Shown: positions 24,485 through 36,578 of the stretch, one piece after another
Numbering within the stretch: position 1 is the stretch's first letter
Layout of the letters: each line of letters begins with the position of its first letter
NCBI GenBank assembly: GCA_002917075.1
Contig: NTMA01000050.1
Location: 186,001 to 250,000 of the forward strand
Reading direction: 5' to 3'
DNA length: 64,000 nt
Source of the DNA: Hawksworthiomyces lignivorus
Lineage: Eukaryota > Ascomycota > Sordariomycetes > Ophiostomatales > Ophiostomataceae
Notes under the pieces: model-generated
What the model saw: only the letters and a program-made list of their open reading frames with translations
Told to the model about the DNA's origin: nothing
Database searches by the model: none
Translations under genes and position numbers: made by a program

Positions 24485-27400
24485 TTACGACTTCTGGAAG
24501 AACCAACTCGATCTCTTATTCTCGTTGGACTGCAGATTCGCGACCGTGGGGTTGGCCGGTGCACCGCCATCAGCACCACCGCCGCCCCGCAGGGGCTTGG
24601 CAATGCGGCTGCCGGCGAAGCTGAAGCCACCAGCGGCATTCGTGGGCGATCCCAGGCCGCGCGTGCTACCGGCCTTGGCAGCCTCGAGGCGCTCCTTGAC
24701 AGCGGCCAACTGGACCTCAAACCTGAGAACAAAGGTGTCAGTAAGAGATACGAAGATAGCCAGAATGGGAACGGATAGAAAAGAAGAGAGTGGTGGGTGA
24801 GGGGTGGGGAAAGAGGAAAAGGCTTACTTATGGTTGGCTTGTGCCATCTTCTCCTGGCTGTCTTGCAGGAGGCTCTCGAGGCTTTGGATGCGCTCGTTGC
24901 GGGCAATCAGCTTGCGCTCGGCGATGGCAACCTCCTTCTTGAGGGCCGAGTTCTGCTCGACCAGCTGCCGCTGCACGTGCGTCAGCTGCTCCAGGTTGCG
25001 CTCGAGGAACGCCATCTTCTTCTGCTGGGCGCGGTTGTTGCTCGACCGCAGCACATTGTTGTACTGCTCGCGGGTCTCATCGAGCGAGATTTCGAGCTCG
25101 ACCACGCGCTCGCAGCGGTTCTGCAGGTCGCGCATCAGGCTCTTCTTCATGGCGTCAAAGTCAGCCATCTGTTGCGCCACCGTCTTGCCGTTGGCGACGA
25201 CCGCGGCAGCGCCTCCGTTGCTGGATGCGCCACCCGCGGAGGCCTTGAGCTGTCGCTGCAGATCCTCGATGACGACCCGCATCCGCTCGTTCTCGCTCGC
25301 CTTGCGGTTCACATCCGCCCGCAGCTCCTCCACTAGCGCCTGCTGCGCCGCCTGGCGGTCCGCGAGCGACTTCTCCAGCCGCGACCGCAGCTCTTCAGCG
25401 TCTTCTGGTCCAAGGTTTTGCGCTAGGAGGTCATCGTACTCCTGCTGCAGAGCCTCGAGGCGGGCTTCAAGCTCGCGGCGCCGCCGAATCTCTGACTCGC
25501 TTGACTGTGCGCTGTACGCCGACAGCTCGGCTTGCCGCACCACACCCTGTGTCTCTACGAGCTTCGCCCGCAGTGCCATCAGGTCGTCCGGCGGCACGAC
25601 GTCGCCAGAGCTGCTGAGCTCATGCAGTGCGTCGAGGGATGCGATGGCGTCTGCAATGGTCTTCTCCTGGTCGCTGAACACGTCGGTGGCGCCGCCCAGG
25701 TCGAAGCCGGCCATCATCTGGGCCATCTTCTCCGCCTTCTTCTTCTCCTTTTCGTCCAACACCGCGCTCGTCTCCTTAGCGCTCATCTTGACGTCGAGAA
25801 GCTGCTGCTTCAGGTCGTCTAGCTCTGTCGTCAGCTCCGAGTTGGCCTCCTTGAGAGCGTCCATGGTGATCTGGGCTTCCTTGCCCTCAAACGTCAGCCG
25901 CTCGAATTGCATCTTGAACTCGTTGACCTCACTTGTGAGCCGCTCATTGTCCTTGCCCAGTTTGCTGTCGTGTTCCTTAACCAGCTGGAGCTCATCTTTG
26001 GCCTCGCGCAGCTGCTTCTCTGCTGATTCCACTTGGTTCTCCTTGTCGGCAATCTGGTCCTGCAGTTCGTTCTCGCGCCGCAGAAACTCTTCCCGCTCGT
26101 CTTTATCCATAGGTAAAGATGGGGTGCCAGCCCGCTCTGATATGGCTGGTGTCTCGGATCGACTCTCTGGCACGAGCCTTGATGGTGTGGACGGCCGCGG
26201 GGGAGCGGCAGCAGCTGAACTTCGTGCAGCAGCGCCGGCGCCAGACGACGAGTTGCCGCCATCCTGCGAAAGAAATTGTATCCATTTGTCCTTGGGTACC
26301 GACTCGCCCGAGCGCCACAGCTGCACTTCGCCCTCGAGGTTGCCGATGTAGTTTTCGAACGTCGTGATCTGGGTTCTGGCCTTGCCCAGGAGCATCTTGA
26401 GCTCGGCCGGGCTGAGCTCGGCGTTGACTTTCGCCTTGTTCTTGATGGACTTGGCGCGCATGCCGAACCGTAGCGTGCTGAGTGTTTCGGCGTCATTGTA
26501 GGAGCTGGGTGAGCAATTGATGATGAGTGTGGTGCGGCTGTTGCCGCCCAAACTCTCTTGCAGGATACGAGTGAGCTTAGAGTCGCGGTAGGGGATGTGA
26601 GAGGATTTGCCGTCGGTAAGAGCGTTGATGACCATGCCGAGGGCGCTCAAGCTCTTGTTGATCTTCTTGGCTTCCTCGAGGGTCTGACCGCTGGCGCCGG
26701 TCTTGCCAACCTTTTCGGAACCTGCCAAATCGACGAGGAAAAGCTGACCGCTCTTTGCCGAGCCCGTCTCGACGTTCTTTTGCGTGATGGTGATGACGAA
26801 AATCGAATGTGAGCGTGACGACTCTTGGTTCATATTGGTAGCAGCCACGGCACGCGCGTTGCCGCCACGCCGCATGACCTCGTAGACCTCCTGGACACTG
26901 GAGACGTAGATCTCTAACAGGCCCTTGACGTAGACGCCCCGGTTCTTCTCTTCGTGCACAGGCAGATTGTCGTTCTGTGGCGCCATCAAATCGCGGATGC
27001 GCTCCATGTAGATTTCCATGTAGCTTACGCGGACGGTATACTCAATGGTGGCTGGGCTGGCAAGGATGCTCGCGAAGATCTGTTCGACGATGCGGGGAAT
27101 CACGCCCCGGCCTTCGAGATCGTCTATGCTGGTGCCCATCATGGTATAAGACTTGCCGGCACCAGTCTGGCCGTAGGCAAAGACGGTGCCGTTGTAGCCG
27201 TTGAGGATATCGTCTACGGTAGATTTGATAGAGTAGTCGAAGATGTCGGATTGTTTGCAAGACATGTCAAAAACGCGGTCAAATGTGAAGGAGCCCTGCG
27301 CCTCTTTTGACTGATGCGTCATGTCGTGTTAGCCTCAAGTGTCGCTCAGAACTTGCCCTGCCGGCAGCGGGGCCGCTTCTTAGAAATATACGTACATCAA

Positions 27401-27515
27401 TAGAGCAGGTGTCATCGCCTTCAAATCGCACTATCGGCTGACCGCCAGACTCATTCTCGATGCGGTTCTGCGGCCGAAAGCGGGCGACGACCTTGATACT
27501 ATTTGCGGAAGACAT
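24485..27515 (-). CDS. Conventional kinesin (kinesin-1) heavy chain
   Basis: Exons 27396-27515, 24828-27310 and 24485-24722 give 946 residues, close to the usual 925-950 for fungal kinesin-1. Introns: 85 nt (GTACGT...GCTAAC...CAG) and 105 nt (GTAAGC...CAG). The motor starts at once (SIKVVARFRPQN), with P-loop GQTGAGKS (about 87-94), switch I SSRSH (about 204-208) and switch II DLAGSE (about 234-239), ending in the LRFGMRAKSIKNKAKVN neck. A Pro/Ser/Ala linker (about 385-430) leads into a long heptad-rich coiled coil broken by hinge-like Gly stretches. The end of the stalk has QLTHVQRQLVEQN and IARNERIQSLESLLQDSQEKMAQAN, typical of fungal conventional kinesin, then a basic Gly-rich tail with GSRIAKPLRGGGG. 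It is a plus-end microtubule motor that moves vesicles and supports hyphal tip growth (N. crassa nkin, A. nidulans kinA). Intron 2 falls exactly between coil and tail. Confidence 0.96.
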
Positions 27516-27979
27516 GATGATGAGAGTAGCGACAAAGAAGCGGTGGGTGTCTTGGGAGTCGTCGAATCCACGTCGCGGCTGCCGCGATCATCCACGTTCG
27601 GGTTTTTGCGGACTCGGCCGCCGCAAGTTGGAAGAGTCAAACGGCTGAGAGATAGAATGCCGAATAGAGTGTCAACGGCGTGGTGGTGATGCCAGATGCA
27701 AAGAGAAAGTCGTTTGCTAGTACGGGGCTCTTCTGAAACGAAACCTGGAGAAGGAGGGAAATGACGAAAATGACGAAACAGGCGGAAAAAAGAGAAGAGA
27801 AAAACTAAGATGGAAAAGGAGGCCCAACAGTAGAAATGAAGAGAGCAACGCAAAAGCCGGCACAGCAATGACGCTACTGCTGCATCCAATAGTGCAACAA
27901 CAAATAAAGAATGACTGGCATGGAACCAGGTGGAGGAGAGAAGGAGGCGTCGCGATTGTGGGATGAAGATAATCAATTT

Positions 27980-27998
27980 GGGGGGGGGGGGGGGGGGG
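27980..27998 (+). repeat. Poly-G tract, 19 bases
   Basis: An uninterrupted run of G on the plus strand (C on the kinesin sense strand), about 465 bases upstream of the kinesin start codon. Homopolymers of this length are prone to sequencing error, so the true length may differ. Confidence 0.85.
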
Positions 27999-28311
27999 TC
28001 CTTGTTGACTTGGCCGATCGACCTTCATCTGTGTCGCGTCTACGCATATTATTATTACGCTGTCTAACAGAATGACAGGTTTATAGTGTACTCTATACTG
28101 GTTTATTTACACACATGCATTTAAACAGAAATTATTTACTTATATCGAGATACATTATCGATTAGCGCTAGTGCCTGGCTAGGAACAACTAATAGTTAAT
28201 ATATACTTAGTTAGTTGCCACTCTCCCACTGTAGCAGTTGTAAGAAGCCGGCCCCTGTTTCCATTTGCGTGGACGAGTCGAGAAGTCGAAGCGGTGACGC
28301 GCTAAAAACGT

Positions 28312-28533
28312 TCATTTGCAGCATTTCCTCACGTGCTCCAACTGAAAATACAGCCTCAGTGCATGCCGTGTCACCTCGTACACCTGCAGGAACGGATCTT
28401 CCGTTTTCTCTGCACGGGATGCTTCGAGCTTCTCAAGAATACAAGTTGCTCCCCAGAAAGGACTGTTCACCAGTGTTTCATAGGTGGAGCACGCAGTGCC
28501 GAAGGAGTACTTGGCGTAGCTTACATGATGCAT
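28312..28533 (-). other. Unassigned open frame, possible gene remnant
   Basis: Seventy-three codons on the minus strand with protein-like composition, including the blocks FGTACSTYETLVNSPFWGAT and FLQVYEVTRHALRLYFQLEHV. Nothing upstream extends it by splicing with confidence; a GTAAGC lies at its very start. I do not recognise the family. It could be the 3' exon of a lost gene or a chance frame. Confidence 0.25.
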
Positions 28534-29259
28534 TTATATGACATGGACTGCTCTTCGTGCGCTGTAAAATATGCTATAATAGCATTTAGACATATCGGTT
28601 AGGAGAGAACCATCCGCAGAATACAGGAATATGAACAGGTATGCAACTAGTAGATGAAAAGCCTAGCTAATCCGATGTATTCGAAAGTCTCTAAAAACAT
28701 ACTGAAACCTAGCTGCCCAAATTTCTCTCGGCTTGTCCTTCCTTCGTGTGCGCTTCGCACCAGCACCAAGATTTGCGGCTACATAGCGGCCGTGGACCCG
28801 AGAAGGAAAGGTCGGCTTCCAAAATGCGTCAAAGAAGAGAGGACGGGAGTTGTTCTTCCTCTTGCGAGGTCTCCTCCCGGCCATGTTGCGCCTGCAGCGC
28901 AGTCACAATAGACCAGACCAAATGCCCTATGAACGCCGAGACGTAGAGTAAAAAGCAGAAGCAACATAATCGCCTGACATGCCCAGCCCTTCCACTCTTC
29001 CTCCATTGTCTCTTCCTATCCCCGCGTGGGTCGGCTTGTGGTATATGTATAAATTAGAAAAAGGAGCGGCGCAAAAAAATGCTGAAACCACTCCAATATG
29101 CCCTCTCAGAACGCATCCAAAAAAAAAAAAAATTGTAGCAGCTGCACGAATGCACTGCACAAACACACAAGACGCAAAGACGAAAGCCTTTCAGCCCGTA
29201 TGGTATCACAGAAAACCACCCTCCACTCCTCTCTTGCACCTGTCTTATGATGTGCGCTC

Positions 29260-29890
29260 TCAGTCTTCCCAGCTTTTTTCTACTGTCTCCCTGACTCTCT
29301 TGTGGTACTCCTTGCGGTTGTCCTTGTATAGGTTTGAAGCCTCGACGTTTGCCGGCGAGCTCGTGTTGGGATCATTTAAGAGACTCTGAATACTTGTCAA
29401 GACGGCCGCCACATCGTAAGTTGGACTCCATCGATTCTGAAGAATGTCCAAACACAACTCCCCCGTCCCGTACACGTTGGGATGAAACATGCTGCTGAGG
29501 AACTTGACCGAAGGCGGCTTGTTAGGATATTGTTCGTCAAACGTCATGACCAAGCGGAAAGTGCCATCTTCAAACGGTGTGTCGGCAGGGCCGATAATGA
29601 CAGCATTCCTTTTAAATTCCTATCGTTAACTATTGGGCTCTGGCGGTGGCTTCGGAACCCAATGCGGATGGTTTCTCAGATACTCACCATGTCATGACAT
29701 TGTCGGGAATGGGTGATGCGGAGACACCAGCTGGGGGGTCTGTTTGCATGCGCTGAAACCACGAAGAAAATTAAGCGTTAGTCTATGGAAGCACACGACA
29801 CCGTCTTATCAGAGCATTCAGCTGGACATTGCGTCGTTCTCCACTCACCTTGAAATCACGCATCAAACGGCGTCGTGCAGCAGTAGACAT
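29260..29890 (-). CDS. ubc2: Ubiquitin-conjugating enzyme E2, Rad6/Ubc2
   Basis: Exons 29849-29890, 29688-29752 and 29260-29608 give exactly 151 residues, the standard length for filamentous-fungal Rad6. The start [19 protein letters not shown] is diagnostic of Rad6. The HPN motif and the active-site region [16 protein letters not shown] place the catalytic Cys at residue 88, as in Rad6. The C-terminus (ETVEKSWED) lacks the long acidic tail of the budding yeast protein, as expected here. With Rad18 it ubiquitinates PCNA in DNA damage tolerance; with Bre1 it monoubiquitinates histone H2B; with Ubr1 it acts in N-degron turnover. N. crassa mus-8 and A. nidulans uvsJ are the counterparts. The last intron uses an AAAAG acceptor (29609-29610) rather than the TAG 11 nt upstream, because only the former keeps the reading frame. 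The gene is divergent from the thiolase gene. Confidence 0.97.
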
Positions 29891-30945
29891 GATGAAAGAA
29901 AGCAAATATCGAGAGCCCAAGATGAGGTCTTTGTTTGCGCGACTTGTATGGGGAGACAGACACGCTAAGCCAACGTTTGTTGGGGATGGCGTCGGGCAAT
30001 GGCCGGTAAGAGGAGCAGATAGAGGAGATCAGTAAACGAGGGGGATGATGAGCCGTAACAATCAATGCGACAGACGGCTTCAAAAGCTGATGAAGGAGAT
30101 TACATGAAATGCCGGAATCTGATGATGGAACAGTGCTCTAGAAGAGAAGAGGACCGGAAAACAAAATGTAGAGAACCTAAAGTAGTGATGGACATCCAGA
30201 GGAAGGGAAGAGAAAGAGAAAGAGAAAGAGAGGCGAATGAGCCATAGAATAGTTTGGTTCGCAAGTAGCGTCGAAAACAATGGATGGGCACCCAACCAAA
30301 CCAAGTCCCGGATTAGCAATTCATTTCCAATAAGTCGCACGTGACAGTACTGCTGGTATCGCTGCCCAGGCCTTAATATTTCTTATCGCATTATTGCATT
30401 GACCCCGCCACAGAGGGCCAGGCTGGCCGCCACAGATGCTCACGGCACTTTCAAAGAATCTTCGCCGCTCAGGAATGCCGCCATGCTGCGCGAGTACGAG
30501 TAGGTCCTTATTATGAAGGTGATAACCACTGAGGAAACGGTGGTCATTTCCCAAACTGAAATTCGGCCACGTCAGATTAGTGATCTCTTTATATCTTTGC
30601 CGCAAACTACGTCCATTAGTCCGTCCGACGCCAATACACTGAGAATTTCGGACAAAATCCCACTATGTAAGAGCGAAAACAAGTCGCCTTCTCGGCTAGC
30701 AACGGGGCGAGCATGTGCTGTCTTGCTGCGGAGATTGGTAGCGATCGCTCCCCACAAACAGCCGTAGTCTAACCTACACTACGGCATTCCTCGCATCCGT
30801 AAACCGCCAAAACCGAGGCAATTGAATGGGGAAGGTCGCTGGATTGTATTTCAGGACCGCACCTCCTTTGCGTTTCTTTCCTCTCTTCTTTAGTTTTTCA
30901 GTGCACTTTGTTTCGCTCACACCTCCTCACCCATTTCAGAACAAG
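29891..30945. other. Shared upstream region of ubc2 and thiolase
   Basis: About 1.05 kb separates the two divergent start codons, so promoters for both lie here. A purine microsatellite (GAGAAA units, about 30208-30232) sits on the ubc2 side, and a pyrimidine-rich stretch (about 30860-30930) precedes the thiolase start. No further gene is evident. Confidence 0.6.
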
Positions 30946-32334
30946 ATGACACTCCAAACAGTACGGCCTTCGATAGTCCGCTGCTGCAGGACAGCAGCTG
31001 CGGCACGGCGATTTTCTGTACAATCGGCCCTCCGCCGGGAAATCCAAGATGCGTACATTCTGAGTGCTTCTAGAACGCCAACAGCAAAGGTAGGTTCCTT
31101 CGGCTTCTGATTTCGCGGTTACATAGAATTTTGGGGGGGGGGAAGAGGAGGGGGGCTTAAAGCTCTTTGCTAACTCGTCTAGTTCAATGGTGCATTTGTC
31201 AATGTTTCTGCGCCGAAGCTAGGCGCCGTAGCTATCAAGTCCGCGATTGAGAAATCCGGTGTACCTATATCCAAGATCACGGACGTCTATTTTGGCAATG
31301 TGATTCAAGCGTCAGTCGGCCAGTCTCCTGCGCGGCAGGCGGCCATCTTTGCGGGTCTACCGACGTCGGTGGAGGCTACGACCGTAAACAAGGTGTGCGC
31401 CTCGGGCCTCAAGGCTGTGGCGTTGGCCGCACAGAACATTCAGCTGGGATTGAGCGAGGCCCAAGTGGCTGGCGGGATGGAGAGCATGTCGCAGGTACCA
31501 TACTACATTCCGCGGGCGAGCGGCCTGCCCGCTTTCGGCAATGTGCAGATGGAAGACGGCTTGCTCAAGGATGGTTTAATGGACGCCTACCACAAGCACC
31601 ACATGGGCATCTGCGCGGAGCACACGGCTAAGAACTACAAGGTTACGCGCGAAGACCAAGACGCATACGCCATCCTGTCCTACCAGCGCGCGCAGGCGGC
31701 ATGGAAGGCGAAGGCGTTTGCGGACGAGATCGCGCCAGTCACCGTTACTGACAAGCGCAAGAAGGAGACTGTCATCGACACAGACGAGGGGTTCCTCGAC
31801 GTGAACTTCGAGAAGCTGACCACGCTGAAGCCCGCATTCGTGCGCGACGGCACAGGAACTGTCACAGCCGCTAACTCGTCCACGCTCAATGACGGCGCGT
31901 CGGCGCTCGTGCTCGGCAGCGCAGCTGTGGCGCGGGAATACGCCAACGGCGGCAAATCGCGCGTTCTTGCACGTATCGTCAGTTCTGCCGATGCCGCTGT
32001 CGACCCCATCGACTTTCCCATTGCTCCATCCAAGGCAGTGCCGATCGCGTTGGAGCGGGCCGGTATCACCAAGGACCAGGTGGCCGTGTGGGAGTTCAAC
32101 GAGGCATTTGCGGCCGTGATAACGGCCAACGAGAAGATCCTGGGACTTGAGGGTGCAAAGGTGAACCCTCTAGGCGGCGCCGTCTCGCTCGGTCACGCGC
32201 TTGGCAGCTCGGGCTCGCGAATCCTGGTGACGCTGCTTCATCAGCTCAAGCCGGGCGAGTACGGTGTGGCTGCCATCTGCAATGGTGGCGGAGCCGCAAC
32301 GGCTATGGTAGTGCAGCGGATAGAGTCTGTATAG
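30946..32334 (+). CDS. Acetyl-CoA C-acetyltransferase (thiolase II), probably mitochondrial
   Basis: Exons 30946-31089 and 31183-32334 encode 431 residues; the 93-nt intron (GTAGGT...GCTAAC...TAG) contains a G-rich tract (31133-31155). The enzyme condenses two acetyl-CoA to acetoacetyl-CoA, or the reverse, feeding the mevalonate pathway or degrading ketoacids. All catalytic elements are present: nucleophile Cys120 in NKVCASG, the NEAFA motif, His386 in GHALGSSG, and Cys414 in CNGGG. The first 33 residues are rich in Arg, Ala and Ser with no acid before the domain ([20 protein letters not shown] and on), which looks like a mitochondrial presequence, so this is likelier the mitochondrial paralogue than the cytosolic Erg10. 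The domain proper begins at [21 protein letters not shown], which joins across the intron. GC-rich codon use is stronger than in the flanks, as in a well-expressed gene. Confidence 0.94.
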
Positions 32335-34121
32335 TGATAAGACAGAAAGCAGTGGAGGGTATGGTGGCGGATTTCGAAGGAAGGATGGAGAAAATCGGGC
32401 GTCAAAAAAGAGTTACATGTCTATAATGACAGCTAGTGATTGGATAGAATTGGCACTGTAAGCCAAGCAGGCAATGAAAAAAATAGATGCTTTGCACTGA
32501 GTTGTACCAACCATTCGGTAGAATGGTTTACGGCGCTTAGCCATCCAACACGAGTGGTCAACTGGATGTGAGTAAAGTGAGCTCTTTGCGTCTGGTATCG
32601 CCCCTTTCGAGACGGCCCTTCTCTAGTTTGAGCCCTGTTTTATCAGTTTTTCCAGGATACCTAGTTAGAAAACCCACTGCCTGAAACGCGGAACGCGAGC
32701 GGTCCAGTCTATTTCCCACCAACGACAGCTGTTAACGTGCAAGGACCTTTGCCATCCCAAGTATGGAGTATTAACATAGCACAACGTAAGCAGACCTAGC
32801 GAGCTGCTGAGCTTTGGGGCGGGGAAAGAGACGGGGGCTGAGACTGCTACCACTAGGCTGGCGCCTATATATAAGTGTAGATGGAGGAAGTATCAAAGAT
32901 TTTGACACTTTCGAGAGAACACGAAATAGATGCTGATGATGAAAGGACGGAAAAGGAGAGTGCCAACAAAAAGAGAAGACAAAGATAGAGAGACGACGGG
33001 CTTTCCAGGAGATACTATACACTGAGAGACAGTTGAAGAATTGAATTTGCCGTTTCCACGAGTTAGCGGACTGGTCACAGAATGCGTAACTTATAAGACA
33101 TTTGTTATCAATAGCGTCTACGACACTAAGCACAATCGACGACCAAGATGGTGGGGAGACACGGCAGAGCGCGACTAATGAAGAAAGAAAAAGTAGCAAG
33201 CAATTCCTGATATATTTTTTGCATTTGAGATATCATCATATCATCCATTTTGTTTGCATCGCCTAGGCCTGGTCGTGGATTGGTCGATACACGTGGTCTT
33301 CACTAGAGACACCACCGCTGTCGGTGTTGTTTGAGTACATCGCTGGCCCCTCGGCTCAAGAATATACAACGCCTAGGTGTTAGTTAGACTGGGAGAGATG
33401 TCGGAAGAGAAGGGAGTCTGGTTCAAGAGAAGATATGCAACGTATACCCGTAAGGGACGACGAGCATGCAAAGAAGATGACGACAATCTTCGAAAGAAAA
33501 AAAAAAATACTCTGCACCTTAACACGTTCGAGTACTTGCAAACGGGCACACTTTATAGCTACAAGGTGCTTCTAAATGCAGGAGCAATTCACAGGATGTA
33601 CTCGTATAAGACTAAAAAGTGGAGGAAGGCGTGAACTGGCTCCTAATTAGTGGTATATTACCCAATCCATTGCTTCAGGCTCCAGCTCCTCCCCCGGTCG
33701 TAGTTTCTAGACTCGCCAGCGTCGTGTTTTGGTTTTAGTAGCATTACTGCCCATTCCCTTTCCCTCCTTCTTCGTCTCGCAGGCCGCCCCTCCTTCCCAG
33801 TTTGTGACAACCGTTTCCCGCCCGCCAAGCAAAATCCATCTCTGACCGACAAGGAATCCCCTTTTTTTCCAATTTATGAACATTCTGTTTTGTGCCGTCG
33901 TTCGTGGTTTCTCATTTTGCTCTCTCTGTTTCTGCTGCTTTGATCGCTCCTTCTTCAACTTTCCCGCTCACTGCCCACTTGCCAGTCGACGATTTCATCG
34001 ACTAGTTTAGGTCTTCCTTCTGTCCCTCTTGTTGGCCTCCCCCTCTCCTTCCCGAGCCACCTCGTCACACTTTCGTTCTTCTCGGCCTCATATTCCTCAC
34101 ACCCTTGTCCTCTCGCCCGCC
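32335..34121. other. Intergenic, promoter side of the MAPKK gene
   Basis: About 1.8 kb between two plus-strand genes. The short frames on both strands (up to 142 codons at 32771-33199, minus) carry no motif. From about 33660 the plus strand turns pyrimidine-rich up to the MAPKK start, as expected for a long 5' leader. Nothing else was seen. Confidence 0.6.
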
Positions 34122-36129
34122 ATGGCCGACCCCTTCGCGCCCCGCTCCATGAAGCGGAAGAACGTTAAAGGTCTGGCCCTGACGCCCGCTGCGCCGAAGC
34201 CTCCACCGACTGCCGAGACGGCCGTGAGCCGAGGAGACGACCAGACAGCGCAGCTCGAGATTGGCATTGAGTATAACCTCGACCTACGTCCAGAAGACAT
34301 CGAGTTTATCAAAGAGCTGGGTTCCGGCAATGGTGGCACGGTCAGCAAAGTCAAGCATCTCCCAACCAATACGACCATTGCGCGCAAGGTGTGTTTCCCC
34401 TACTCTACAGTGCATGTCGACTCATGTCCGCGTCATCTCCTTTACCTGTTTTACTTCGATTTCTGGCTTCTAATGCGGATGCTTCTTAGGTTATCCATGT
34501 CGAGGCGAAGCGGGAGATGCGCAAGCGCATTGTGCGAGAACTGCAGATTATGCGCCATTGCCATTCCGAATACATCGTGACATTCTACGGCTCTTTCCTC
34601 AACGACAACAACGACGTAATTATGTGTATGGAGTACATGGACGTTGGGTAGGTTGAAACTAGTCGCAGGAAGTTCGCGGTGGACGTGTTGAAAAGCACAA
34701 AGTCAAACGAGGAAGCTGTACCAGTGCCAGCAAGATGCACAGAAGAGTGTTTTATTTGGCGAGGAAGATGCTAGTACTGACTAAGTACCTTCTCGCAGCT
34801 CCCTCGACCGTATATCCCGCGTGTTCGGTCCCGTCCGGGTTGATGTTCTGGGAAAGATTGCAGAAGCCACACTTGGCGGGTTAACCTATCTTTACGTCAA
34901 GCACCATATTATGCACCGTGACATCAAGCCGTCCAACATCCTCGTCAACTCTCGTGGGTTGATTAAGCTGTGCGACTTCGGCGTCTCTGGCGAGTTGATC
35001 AATTCCATTGCGGACACTTTCGTTGGCACGTCAACATACATGGCACCGGAGCGTATCCAAGGCGAGCGTTACACAGTCAAATCGGACGTGTGGAGTTTTG
35101 GCCTCACCATCATGGAGCTGGCTATTGGCAAATTTCCTTTTGCTGCAAGTGAGCAGCTGTCGGACGCTGAGAGCGCTCCTGCCGGCATTCTTGACCTTCT
35201 GCAGCAGATTGTCCACGAACCCGCACCCCGCTTGCCCAAGAGTGATGCTTTCCCGTCGATCCTGGACGACATGATCCAGAAGTGTTTGTTCAAGAACCCA
35301 GACGAGCGGCCAACGCCTCAAGAGCTGTTTGTTAGTTTGGGCCACAACGCTATCAGCTCACCCCTTTCTGTCTACTGACACACCTCTTTTCACATAGGAA
35401 CGCGACCCGTTTGTGCAAGCGGCCAAGAGAACTCCTGTTGACCTGCGCGAGTGGGCAGTAGGTTTGATGGAGAGGGACAACCGCAAGTCCCATTTGGCGC
35501 CGCAGCTGTCGCCGGCCACGCAGGAGCTGCTTCGCTCCACTGATTCGCCGACGTTCCACGGCGATGACCGAACGTTGCAGACACCGACATCAGGTGAGAT
35601 CCCTATTGTAGGCGATATTTTGTCACCTCGTGACCAACATGGCATCAGCCTTCCGAATCGGTCCCCTACGCGGGCCGTTGGACCCGGGAACGGCCTTGGC
35701 AGCGCCGGGATCGGCAGCGGCCTTGGCAGTGGGACTATCAGCAGCGGCGGTGGCAGCGCCGGCATCGGCGCCTCTAGTGTCGGATTCGGCAGCCTTGGCC
35801 GCTCAAGTGGACAGGCTGTACATCCGGGACTGGGAACAAGAGTAGCTACTGCCGATGCCGTTCCCCGCGTTCCCGTACCGATTTCGACGGGCCTTGGTAA
35901 CGGGCTACCAGGTGGTCCGGCCAGCGCTGGCGCCAGCTTGACCACGTTCACCCTCCCAGTTCGTCCCGCTCCGCATCCTGCCGGCCCGCTACCGCCGCTG
36001 CCACCAAAGAAAGAGACACCAGACGAATTTAGACGGCGACAGCAGCAGCAGCCTCAGCCATATTCGCACCAAGTTGTCTACACCCCGTCGGCAAGCGATA
36101 CATACCCAGTAGGATACCCATCTAAATGA
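34122..36129 (+). CDS. MAP kinase kinase, Ste7 type (pheromone/invasive-growth pathway)
   Basis: Exons 34122-34388, 34490-34647, 34799-35330 and 35398-36129 give 562 residues; introns of 101, 151 and 67 nt have fungal donors and branch sites. The protein phosphorylates a Fus3/Kss1-type MAPK. A basic MAPK-docking site (KRKNVKGLAL, residues 11-20) is followed by the Gly loop GSGNGGTV (67-74), Lys89, HRD (181-183), DFG (201-203) and the MAPKK activation segment with Ser211 and Thr215 (S-x3-T) before GTSTYMAPER. The start MADPFAPR..KRKNVKGLALTP and the C-terminal extension mark the Ste7 group (Magnaporthe Mst7) rather than Pbs2 or Mkk1. The tail (about 400-562) is unstructured, with a Gly/Ser repeat and a Pro-rich end containing PLPPLPPKK. 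In plant- and insect-pathogenic fungi this pathway controls appressorium formation and mating. Confidence 0.95.
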
Positions 36130-36578
36130 GAAAGACGATGACAAGACGTGTTTGCACGAAGTGACGGAACTGGAAAAATATACAATCAATTATGATGATG
36201 GAATTTCATACTTCTTATTCTGGATATATACAAAGCAGTATTCCTTTTGTCTCCCCGTTTCCTTATCTTGTCTCTTTCTATATTATCTTTGTCATTTTTC
36301 CAATTTTTTTTGTCATTCCTGTCTGCCACATTCTTTTGTCCAGGCGCGGACATCTTTCTGCGTACTGCTAGCATAATTTGGCGCATGGCGCACCGTTTTG
36401 TCCTAGACTCTCGTCTCTGTTTGAATCTCATCAAAACGAAAATTCCATGTTTGCGCAAATCAAAAAAATGAATTGTTTTGGTATTTGGTATCATGAATAT
36501 TGTTCTCTTTTTTTGGATCTACGTCTATAATTTGCGATTGGAAAATACTCCATCCTCTCTGCTCCCACCAGACGCCTA
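36130..36578. other. Short convergent intergenic region
   Basis: About 450 bases separate the 3' ends of the MAPKK and HAD genes. The sequence is T-rich and probably holds both transcript ends. No gene. Confidence 0.65.

Larger units (their letters stand above)
27516..29259. other. Intergenic with G-tract, one unassigned frame
   Basis: This 1.7 kb contains the kinesin upstream region, a run of 19 G, and the 3' flank of the E2 gene. A minus-strand frame at 28312-28533 reads like coding sequence and is listed on its own. Otherwise nothing was recognised. Confidence 0.55.

Noticed and set aside
24804..26351. Plus-strand open frame of 515 codons opposite the kinesin gene
   Set aside because: It is Ser/Arg/Cys-rich low-complexity translation created by GC-rich kinesin codons on the other strand, with no domain of its own.
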